Positions 1-5,058 of a stretch of 8,381 nucleotides of DNA are shown piece after piece (within the stretch, counting starts at the first letter, position 1; each line of letters opens with the position of its first letter). The stretch spans positions 1-8,381 of the forward strand of contig RFPR01000088.1 of the NCBI GenBank assembly GCA_009928265.1, in the 5' to 3' direction. Both the position numbers and the translations under genes were made by a program. Below the pieces are notes generated by a model. The model had not been told where the DNA came from. It saw nothing but the letters and a program-made list of their open reading frames with translations, and made no database searches. This DNA is from Pseudomonadota bacterium (GTDB lineage: Bacteria; Verrucomicrobiota; Verrucomicrobiia; Chthoniobacterales; UBA6821).

Positions 1-285
1 TGGGCCACCAAGGAGGAGATCGAGTCCTTCCGCGAACAGATCCGGGCCAACCCGCGCAACTTCATCGCCCAGCATCCGATCTCGCTCTCGCGTCACCCCA
101 CCTGGTGCGGGGAAGGTTTCGAGGGGCGCCATGTCGACCTGCGCCCCTACATCCTCTGCGGCGAGAAGACGACGGTGACTCCGGGAGGTCTCACCCGCGT
201 GGCCCTCCGCAAGGGCTCCCTGGTGGTAAACTCCTCCCAGGGGGGAGGATCGAAGGACACCTGGGTCCTCTACGGGGATTCCTGA
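1..285 (+). CDS. Circularly permuted ATP-grasp family protein, C-terminal part
   Basis: The frame is open from the first base to a TGA at 283-285 and gives the last 94 residues of a longer protein whose start lies outside the window. The tail carries the hallmark end of the circularly permuted ATP-grasp type 2 family (DUF404/DUF407): a DLRPYIL strand, then PGGLTRVAL, then VVNSSQGGGSKDTWVL. The Asn, Ser and Gly/Lys residues in this last stretch belong to the conserved nucleotide/metal-binding C-terminus of the family. Family members are predicted amidoligases that use ATP to join an amine to a carboxylate; the substrate is unknown. An alpha-E gene starts 23 bases downstream and a transglutaminase gene follows, which is the usual partner set and supports the call. 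It is probably cytoplasmic. The family assignment is secure and the reaction is prediction only. Confidence 0.93.
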   Translation, partial: WATKEEIESFREQIRANPRNFIAQHPISLSRHPTWCGEGFEGRHVDLRPYILCGEKTTVTPGGLTRVALRKGSLVVNSSQGGGSKDTWVLYGDS

Positions 286-308
286 GAGGCACGATCACTA
301 TCCGGACC

Positions 309-1394
309 ATGAGCGATTTTCACACTCCAGTTCCCACGGCCCAGAAGCCGATCAGCGACAGGCGCGACTCCCAGGTGATGCTCTCGCGCGTCGCCAACTC
401 CCTCTACTGGATGAGCCGCTACATCGAGCGCTCGGAGAACGTCGCGCGCCTCCTCGACGTGAATCTCCAACTGATGCTCGACTTCGCCGATCTCAACGAC
501 CAGCAACTCAAGGAGCACTGGCTTCCGATCCTCTGCTCGGCCGGCGACGAGGAGACCTTCTTCAAGCTCTACGAGCGCGCCGACAGCGAGAGCGTGACCG
601 AGTTCCTGACCTTCCGGGAGGAGAACCCCAACTCGATTATTTCCTGCCTCTTCGCGGCACGCGAGAACGCCCGCCAAGTGCGCGACCAGATCTCGCTGGA
701 AATGTTCGAGACGCTCAATGAGTGCTACCTCTTTCTCAAGTCGAAGAATGCCCGCGAAGTCTGGCAGAGCGGCGCCCACGAGTTCTACGAGCAGATCAAG
801 AGATACTCCCACCTCTTCCAGGGCCTCACCGGATCGACCTTCACCCGGAACGAGGGATACGAGTTCATCAATCTCGGCAAATTCCTCGAGCGCGCCGACA
901 AGACCACGCGCATCCTCGACATCAAGTACCATATCCTGCTGCCGAGCGTTGCGGACGTGGGCGGCGCCGTGGACGCGGCCCAGTGGCAGGCGATCCTGCG
1001 ATCCGCCAGCGCGCTGGAGGCCTACCGCCGCTTCCACGTGGAGGATATCCTGCCCAGAAAGGTCGCGGAGTTCCTGATCTTCTCCACTACGTTCCCCCGC
1101 TCGATCCGATCGTGCATGGAGCATCTCGACAATGACCTCCACCGTCTCAGCGGCCGGGAGAAGCGCGAGTACAAGAGCGCTGAGGAACGTGCCTTCGGCA
1201 AACTCCTCTCTGACCTGAATTTCCTAACTATCGACGACATCCTCTCCGAGGGACTCCATGAGTTTCTCCAGAAGATCCAGACCACCCTCGACCGTCTCGA
1301 CGATCACATTTACCAGGAGTACATGTATCACCCGCCCGTGGACATCGAGGCGGAGATCCTCCTTCACCAGCAGCAGATGCAGCAGCAGCAATGA
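309..1394 (+). CDS. Alpha-E domain protein (DUF403)
   Basis: This is a 361-residue protein, slightly longer than the usual 310-330 of the family. The family's standard N-terminal motif, MLSRVANSLYWMSRYIERSE, begins at residue 24 (ATG at 378). The 23 residues before it are polar and may be a real extension, or translation may start at 378. I chose 309 because it leaves a short 23-base gap after the ATP-grasp gene; neither start has a good Shine-Dalgarno. An extension back to 105 is open but lies inside the upstream gene and reads as low-complexity Arg/Gly/Pro. The rest is predicted all-helical, with many conserved Glu/Arg pairs such as GKFLERADKTTRILD. The protein ends in a glutamine-rich tail, HQQQMQQQQ. 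Alpha-E proteins are encoded beside circularly permuted ATP-grasp and transglutaminase genes, or fused to the ATP-grasp, and are thought to work with them; no biochemical role is established. The stop overlaps the next start as ATGA. Confidence 0.93.
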   Translation: MSDFHTPVPTAQKPISDRRDSQVMLSRVANSLYWMSRYIERSENVARLLDVNLQLMLDFADLNDQQLKEHWLPILCSAGDEETFFKLYERADSESVTEFLTFREENPNSIISCLFAARENARQVRDQISLEMFETLNECYLFLKSKNAREVWQSGAHEFYEQIKRYSHLFQGLTGSTFTRNEGYEFINLGKFLERADKTTRILDIKYHILLPSVADVGGAVDAAQWQAILRSASALEAYRRFHVEDILPRKVAEFLIFSTTFPRSIRSCMEHLDNDLHRLSGREKREYKSAEERAFGKLLSDLNFLTIDDILSEGLHEFLQKIQTTLDRLDDHIYQEYMYHPPVDIEAEILLHQQQMQQQQ

Positions 1395-2293
1395 TCACGC
1401 AAAGCGACAACCCCGCTAAGCCCGTGCAGCAGGGCCCATGGAGTGAACCGCTGCTTCTGGGGATCTCCCATCTCACGCGCTACACCTACGAGGGACCCGT
1501 GAAGGACAGCTTCAACGAGGCGCGCCTCCAGCCATTCTCCGACGAACTCCAGCAGGTGCGTGAGTTCCGCTTCCGCCTCAATCCCGACTCCCAGGTTAGG
1601 GATTACCCCGACTTCTACTCCAACTGCGTCCATTACTTCGACGTGCCCCAGCCACACGAGTCCCTCCAGGTGGAGGCAATCTCCACGGTTCAAACCGTTC
1701 CCGATCCGCGCGGCCCCGTTCCGGAAGCCGGCCCCGAAACACTTGGCACCCCGCAGATCAAGGAACAGCACTTTGACTTCCTTCACTCTTCGGAATTCGT
1801 TTCCATGGGAGCCGAGATCTGGCGCGAAGCGGTCGACGCACTTCCCGGGGGCCAGCGTGATGTCTGGCAGGACACCATGGCGATCGGCGAGCACATCCAC
1901 CGCAACTACAAGTACACGCCGCTCTCCACCAACGTGAACACCCGTGCCCTTGAGGTGCTTCATAAAAAGCAGGGGGTCTGCCAGGACTTCGCCCATCTCA
2001 TGCTCGGACTCTGCCGCACCCACGGAATTCCGGCCCGATACGTCAGCGGCTACTTCCTCAACCAGCACAAACTGCCCGGTGAGATCGAGGCGAGCCATGC
2101 CTGGATCGAGGTCTATATCCCGGGCTACGGATGGAAGGGCTACGACCCCACGCACCGGCGACCGAGCGACACGCGCTACGTGAAAATCGCCGTCGGGCGC
2201 GACTACTCCGACATCAGACCCGTCGGGGGAACCTTCCGCGGCCGGGGCACCCGCCAGATGGTCGTCGAGGTCAGCGTGCAGAGGATGCTCTAG
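1391..2293 (+). CDS. Transglutaminase-like cysteine protease family protein
   Basis: A 300-residue protein with an N-terminal beta-rich region typical of bacterial transglutaminase proteins (about residues 22-105, starting LLGISHLTRYTYEGPV). The papain-fold transglutaminase core follows at roughly 130-270. The catalytic triad is visible: Cys197 in KKQGVCQDFAH, His236 in EASHAWIEVY, and Asp252 in GWKGYDPTH. The core ends in DYSDIRPVGGTFRG, also typical. There is no signal peptide, so it is likely cytoplasmic. Members of this group are believed to act as peptidases or amide-bond transferases rather than as cross-linking enzymes. Its start codon overlaps the alpha-E stop by four bases (ATGA), and no ribosome site is seen in the CAG-rich sequence before it, so it is probably translated by coupling. 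Together with the ATP-grasp and alpha-E proteins it forms a predicted make-and-trim module for a peptide-like product. The family call is firm and the substrate is unknown. Confidence 0.94.
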   Translation: MITQSDNPAKPVQQGPWSEPLLLGISHLTRYTYEGPVKDSFNEARLQPFSDELQQVREFRFRLNPDSQVRDYPDFYSNCVHYFDVPQPHESLQVEAISTVQTVPDPRGPVPEAGPETLGTPQIKEQHFDFLHSSEFVSMGAEIWREAVDALPGGQRDVWQDTMAIGEHIHRNYKYTPLSTNVNTRALEVLHKKQGVCQDFAHLMLGLCRTHGIPARYVSGYFLNQHKLPGEIEASHAWIEVYIPGYGWKGYDPTHRRPSDTRYVKIAVGRDYSDIRPVGGTFRGRGTRQMVVEVSVQRML

Positions 2294-2321
2294 GAGCCGA
2301 GGGTAAGAGCGGGATGGAAAC

Positions 2322-2337
2322 CAGCCCATGGGGGCTG
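2322..2337 (+). terminator. Possible stem-loop after the transglutaminase gene
   Basis: A perfect 6-bp GC-rich inverted repeat, CAGCCC-ATGG-GGGCTG, lies 29 bases after the transglutaminase stop. It could end the upstream transcript. It lacks the run of T expected of an intrinsic terminator, so the call is weak and it may be chance. Confidence 0.22.
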
Positions 2338-2424
2338 ATGCGACTCAACGATGCTCAATCGAGTCAGCGTTACGGGAGGCGTGATACACGTATTTCAGAA
2401 CCCTCTGATGTCATGGCGTGGAAC

Positions 2425-2445
2425 ATTTCGAAATCACGGTGATTT
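2425..2445. repeat. Two overlapping inverted repeats upstream of nrdR
   Basis: ATTTCGAAAT (2425-2434) is a perfect palindrome. AAATCAC-G-GTGATTT (2431-2445) is a perfect 7-bp inverted repeat with a one-base centre and overlaps it. They lie about 20 bases before the NrdR-box-like palindrome in the nrdR upstream region. They could be operators for another regulator; as RNA they would make only a weak A/U-rich hairpin followed by a T-rich stretch. The symmetry is seen directly and the function is inference. Confidence 0.35.
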
Positions 2446-2453
2446 TTCTTTGC

Positions 2454-2473
2454 CACCACAAGATCTTGTGGTG
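2454..2473. promoter_or_regulatory. NrdR-box-like palindrome, probable nrdR operator
   Basis: CACCACAAGATCTTGTGGTG is a perfect 20-bp palindrome ending 29 bases before the nrdR start. Its inner 16 bases fit the published NrdR box consensus (acaCwATATaTwGtgt) apart from a G/C pair in the centre and the outermost bases. It lies between a possible -35 (TTGCCA, 2450-2455) and a weak -10 (TGAATT, 2472-2477), where a bound repressor would block polymerase. NrdR boxes usually come in pairs about 31 bases apart centre to centre; I see no second good copy at that distance. The palindrome is certain; NrdR binding and autoregulation are inference. Confidence 0.5.
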
Positions 2474-2502
2474 AATTCTTCTGAAGTCCCCCGCCACACA
2501 CA

Positions 2503-3000
2503 ATGCTTTGCCCCAAGTGTTCCTCACTCGACGATAAGGTCATCGACTCCCGCCTGTCGAAGGATGGTATCAGCATCCGCCGTCGGCGTGAGTGCCTGGG
2601 ATGCGAGACCCGCTTCACCACGTACGAGCAGATCGAGAGGGTCGAGCTTCTGGCCGTGAAGCGTGACGGGCGCCGAGAACCCTTTGACCGGCAGAAGCTC
2701 CTCTCCAGCTTCATCAAGGCGTGCGAAAAGCGCCCCATCGCCCTCGACACGATCGAGGAGGGAGTCCAAACAGTCATTTCCGATTTGGAGGCGGGACAGG
2801 ATCGGGAAATCTCCACGAAATTCATCGGTGCACGGGTCATGGAGCGCCTGCACGCGATCGATCCGGTGGCCTACGTCCGATTTGCCTCGGTCTACCGCCG
2901 CTTCGAGGACATCGGCGAATTCATCGAGGAAATCCAGTCGCTCGAGCGCAAGACCCCGCTCTCCGAGGACCAGAAGGAACTCTTCATCGAGAAACAATGA
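2503..3000 (+). CDS. nrdR: Transcriptional repressor NrdR
   Basis: NrdR represses ribonucleotide reductase genes according to the ATP/dATP state it senses. The 165-residue protein starts with the zinc ribbon: Cys3-x-x-Cys6 in MLCPKCSS and Cys31-x-x-Cys34 in RRRRECLGCETRFTTYE, with the conserved KVIDSR stretch between them. The ATP-cone spans roughly residues 48-138, with the nucleotide-binding start VKRDGRREPFDRQKLLSSF and the late signature DPVAYVRFASVYRRFEDI. The usual length is about 150; the extra C-terminal residues are charged (ERKTPLSEDQKELFIEKQ) and common in longer members. The start fits the family exactly. No Shine-Dalgarno is present. Its stop overlaps the next gene as ATGA. No ribonucleotide reductase gene is in the window. 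The palindrome just upstream suggests autoregulation. Confidence 0.97.
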   Translation: MLCPKCSSLDDKVIDSRLSKDGISIRRRRECLGCETRFTTYEQIERVELLAVKRDGRREPFDRQKLLSSFIKACEKRPIALDTIEEGVQTVISDLEAGQDREISTKFIGARVMERLHAIDPVAYVRFASVYRRFEDIGEFIEEIQSLERKTPLSEDQKELFIEKQ

Positions 3001-3557
3001 TCGCACTGCTCGATGGCATGCCGATGGTGCAACTCCCGGACGGGAGGAGCGTCCTTTACGACAAGAAGTGGATCATCGCCGCACTGCGTGTCTCGGCGGA
3101 GCGCGTGGGCCAGCACAACTGGTGGCTTGCCGAGCACATCGCCGAGAGCGTGACGCTGTACCTGAAGCGCGATTTCGAGTCCAACTCCGTCGGTATCCCC
3201 AACCTCGAGGCGGCCGTCCACGAAGTGCTCGGCACACTCGGTTTCCCCGAGATCGCGGAGGCGTTCCACCTTCCGGAGCCTCCCGTCCACCTTTCGCTGA
3301 CAGATCTTGCCCGTGAAGCCGGAGAGGGGTACGAGCTCGCCTTCTTTGGATTGCTCGGCGACCGCCTCCAGAGCTTGACTGGTTCTCATGCAGCACGCCT
3401 TGAGATCCACGACCTCTCCGGTTGCGTCCGACTCATGGGCAAGCGCAGGAGGTCGGTACAGACTCTGCGTGAGGAAATCGTAGGCTTCATTCGCCAGTAC
3501 GGCATGACCTCGGGGCAAAGCCGCCAGGGCGAGCCTCTTGAGATCCAGTTGAGCTGA
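2997..3557 (+). CDS. Uncharacterised protein coupled to nrdR, ATP-cone-like N-terminus
   Basis: This is a 186-residue protein whose ATG overlaps the nrdR stop (ATGA), so the two are almost certainly co-translated. The open frame extends back to 2721, but that part lies inside nrdR. I do not recognise an established family. Residues about 8-90 can be lined up by eye with the ATP-cone of the adjacent NrdR: VQLPDGRSVLYDKKWIIAAL against VKRDGRREPFDRQKLLSSF, followed by A-E-x-I-x(3)-V helix spacing, a late Ile and Val-x(3)-L helix, and a final A-x-x-F. The DGR and following Asp are kept while the basic residue before DGR is replaced. There is no zinc ribbon. The C-terminal half (about 97-186) has LAREAGEGYELAFFGLL, a single Cys in LSGCVRLMGKRRR, and REEIVGFIRQYG; its role is unknown. 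It may be a dATP/ATP-sensing partner or modulator of NrdR. The gene is secure and the domain call is a hypothesis. Confidence 0.88.
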   Translation: MIALLDGMPMVQLPDGRSVLYDKKWIIAALRVSAERVGQHNWWLAEHIAESVTLYLKRDFESNSVGIPNLEAAVHEVLGTLGFPEIAEAFHLPEPPVHLSLTDLAREAGEGYELAFFGLLGDRLQSLTGSHAARLEIHDLSGCVRLMGKRRRSVQTLREEIVGFIRQYGMTSGQSRQGEPLEIQLS

Positions 3558-3566
3558 GGAATCCTG

Positions 3567-3584
3567 AAAGCTTTTTAGCTTTTT
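3567..3584 (+). other. A/T-rich stem-loop before the HIT gene
   Basis: AAAGCT-TTTT-AGCTTT followed by TT sits 10 bases after the preceding stop and ends 6 bases before the HIT start codon. It could be a weak terminator separating the nrdR pair from the HIT gene, or a structure at the HIT translation start. The stem is only 6 bp and mostly A/T, so it may do nothing. Confidence 0.25.
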
Positions 3585-3590
3585 GCTCTA

Positions 3591-3929
3591 ATGACTCTTT
3601 TCGAGAAGATCGCCGCACGAGAGATCCCGGCCACCATCATCGCCGAGGGCGAGGAATGGATTGCCTTCCGCGACATCGCACCGCAGGCCCCAGTACACTT
3701 TCTCGTGGTCCCCAAGCGTTGTATCCCTCGGATCAACGAGGCGACGGCCGCCGAAACAGCTCTCCTTGGCACACTTCTCTCAGCAGCCGCCTCAACCGCC
3801 CGTCAGGAAGGCCTTGGCGAAAGCGGCTACCGCGTTGTGATCAATAATGGCCCCGATGGAGGAGAGACCGTTCCCCACCTGCATATTCATGTGTTGGGCG
3901 CCCGCCCCATGCAGTGGCCTCCGGGATAA
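3591..3929 (+). CDS. HIT family purine nucleoside phosphoramidase (HINT type)
   Basis: This is a complete 112-residue member of the HINT branch of the histidine triad superfamily, which hydrolyses AMP-linked phosphoramidates and related nucleotide conjugates in the cytoplasm. The N-terminus TLFEKIAAREIPATII and the FRDIAPQAPVHFLVVPK strand are diagnostic, as are GYRVVINNGPDGGETVPHLH and the end RPMQWPPG. The triad HLHIH occupies residues 96-100, with His98 the expected nucleophile by comparison with HINT1. Length and both ends match the family, so the start is reliable even though no Shine-Dalgarno precedes it; the upstream 20 bases are T-rich. The gene stands 33 bases after its neighbour and converges on argB. 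No specific pathway can be assigned from context. Confidence 0.96.
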   Translation: MTLFEKIAAREIPATIIAEGEEWIAFRDIAPQAPVHFLVVPKRCIPRINEATAAETALLGTLLSAAASTARQEGLGESGYRVVINNGPDGGETVPHLHIHVLGARPMQWPPG

Positions 3930-3930
3930 C

Positions 3931-3962
3931 GCTTTTGAGTTCTGACTGCGTTGCACTGCGCT
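3931..3962. repeat. Left terminal inverted repeat of the 232-bp element
   Basis: This 32-base arm starts GCTTTTGAGTTCTGACTGCG. It is the reverse complement of 4131-4162 except at two bases, the 15th and 25th positions of the arm. Confidence 0.85.
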
Positions 3963-4047
3963 AGTAGAGGAATCAAACAAGTGTGTGAGGAGGGATCTTC
4001 TTCTCTTCTTCAAAAGCCGTATGAGGCGTAACGAATCAGTCCAAAAA

Positions 4048-4064
4048 AGCCAGTAGTACAGGCT
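4048..4064. repeat. Imperfect palindrome near the centre of the 232-bp element
   Basis: AGCCAGTAGTACAGGCT is a 17-base inverted repeat around a central G with a single mismatched pair. Its centre lies about 10 bases from the midpoint of the element. It adds a second level of symmetry and could form a hairpin on either strand. Confidence 0.5.
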
Positions 4065-4130
4065 GCTATGGCGAGGAGATTTTGAGGTGATGGCAAGGCG
4101 CCCAAGCGTAGCTGTATGAGACATACTGCA

Positions 4131-4162
4131 AGCGCAGGGCAACGCAGCCAGAACTCAAAAGC
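4131..4162. repeat. Right terminal inverted repeat of the 232-bp element
   Basis: This 32-base arm ends CCAGAACTCAAAAGC and pairs with 3931-3962 at 30 of 32 positions. It begins 14 bases beyond the argB stop codon, so argB transcripts would run directly into it. Confidence 0.85.
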
Positions 4163-4176
4163 ACCCGCTAGAGCAA

Positions 4177-5058
4177 TTAGGGAGTGATTTCAGTCCCTAT
4201 TCCCTCTTCAGAAAAGGTTTCAACAAGCACCGCATGAGGAGTGCCGGCTCCGAGAAAGTGAACCTTAGTCAGGCCATGCGCTAGGGCCTTGGTAGCGGAG
4301 CGGACCTTGGGAATCATGCCTCCGGCAACGATGCCGCGGGTGATGAGATCCTCGGTCTGTGATGCTGTCAGACTGTGAATGAGAGTTTCGGGATCCTTTG
4401 GATCACGCATGAGCCCGGGCACATCGCTCAGGAAGATCAGTTTCGATGCAGGAAGCGCGGCGGCCAGCGCGGCGGCAGAGACGTCAGCATTGATATTGAT
4501 TGGGTGTCCATCCGAAAGGGCTCCGAGAGGAGAGATCACCGGAACGGCACCGCCTTCGAGGATTCCACGCACGAGTGATGGGTCGGTCTCCTCCGCCTCG
4601 CCGACAAACCCGAGATCGACTTCGGAGCCGTCGGCATCCTTGACCAGCTCCAGCTTGCGGGCACGGAAGACCTTCGTTCCGGAGAGACCTTCGGCAGGAA
4701 CCCCGAGGTCCCTGAGTTGAGCAACGATCCCGGCGTTCACCTCACCATCGAGGGCATCACGGACGATGCTGATCGTTTCCTCATCGGTGACGCGCAGACC
4801 GCCCACGAATCGGGGAACAAGCCCCTTCTCCTTCATACGGGCGTTGATCGCCTTGCCCCCTCCGTGAACGAGGATCACACGGATCCCGACGGCATGGAGG
4901 AAGGCCACATCGGTCAGGAATCGGGCGACCTGCTCCGGTTCCTCCATCGTGCTTCCACCGAACTTGATGAGGAAGACAGCCCCTCGGAAGGTCCGCAGGT
5001 AAGGAAGAGCCTCGAGCAGGATTTCGGCCCGTTCGCGAGGGGAGACTTGGGCGGCCAT
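4177..5058 (-). CDS. argB: Acetylglutamate kinase
   Basis: ArgB phosphorylates N-acetyl-L-glutamate with ATP, the second step of arginine synthesis. The 293-residue protein shows the amino-acid kinase fold markers: Lys32 in IKFGGS, the glycine-rich loop HGGGK at 65-69, the substrate/phosphate region ININADVSA at 187-195, SDVPGL at 211-216, and Lys251 in GGMIPK. An N-terminal helix (about residues 5-25, ending LPYLRTFRG) and the C-terminal ETFSEEGIGTEI resemble the arginine-inhibited hexameric kinases, so feedback inhibition by arginine is likely. Its ATG shares one base with the argJ stop (TGATG), so it is translationally coupled as the last gene of argC-argJ-argB. No Shine-Dalgarno is seen. 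Confidence 0.97.
   Translation of the reverse strand: MAAQVSPRERAEILLEALPYLRTFRGAVFLIKFGGSTMEEPEQVARFLTDVAFLHAVGIRVILVHGGGKAINARMKEKGLVPRFVGGLRVTDEETISIVRDALDGEVNAGIVAQLRDLGVPAEGLSGTKVFRARKLELVKDADGSEVDLGFVGEAEETDPSLVRGILEGGAVPVISPLGALSDGHPININADVSAAALAAALPASKLIFLSDVPGLMRDPKDPETLIHSLTASQTEDLITRGIVAGGMIPKVRSATKALAHGLTKVHFLGAGTPHAVLVETFSEEGIGTEITP

Larger units (their letters stand above)
3931..4162. mobile_element. 232-bp element with 32-bp terminal inverted repeats (MITE-like)
   Basis: The two ends, 3931-3962 and 4131-4162, are inverted copies matching at 30 of 32 bases; the outermost 14 are identical (GCTTTTGAGTTCTG). The symmetry stops exactly at 3931 and 4162. The interior (3963-4130) includes a purine/pyrimidine-biased stretch, an imperfect palindrome near the centre, and GTATG-AGA-CATAC near the right end. 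The element fills nearly all the gap between the convergent HIT and argB genes, beginning one base after the HIT stop. Only AC (3929-3930 and 4163-4164) repeats at the flanks, too short to call a target duplication. It could be a non-autonomous transposon derivative, a dispersed extragenic repeat, or an unusual two-way terminator. A minus-strand frame is open right across it, but it has no coding features I recognise. Confidence 0.55.

Noticed and set aside
105..308. Upstream extension of the alpha-E frame
   Set aside because: It lies mostly inside the ATP-grasp gene in another frame, reads as low-complexity Arg/Gly/Pro, and has no match to the alpha-E family N-terminus.
270..1142. Long minus-strand open frame (290 codons) opposite the alpha-E gene
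   Set aside because: A mirror of codon bias in a GC-rich gene; the Val/Glu/Leu/Gly-rich product shows no recognisable motif, and the plus-strand gene is certain.
1364..2329. Long minus-strand open frame (321 codons) opposite the transglutaminase gene
   Set aside because: Fully antisense to a gene with an intact catalytic triad; no domain features.
2415..2453. Second NrdR box at the usual spacing of about 31 bases
   Set aside because: The symmetric sequences there are centred about 34 and 25 bases from the main palindrome and do not fit the NrdR core, so I do not call a tandem operator.
2721..2996. Longer start for the nrdR-coupled gene
   Set aside because: It would overlap most of nrdR in another frame; the ATGA overlap at 2997 is a natural coupled start and the ATP-cone-like region begins just after it.
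3792..4142. Minus-strand open frame of 116 codons crossing the inverted-repeat element
   Set aside because: It starts in the element's right arm and runs into the antisense of the HIT gene; the product is Ser/Arg/Leu-rich with no domain. It might be annotated as a hypothetical protein in error.
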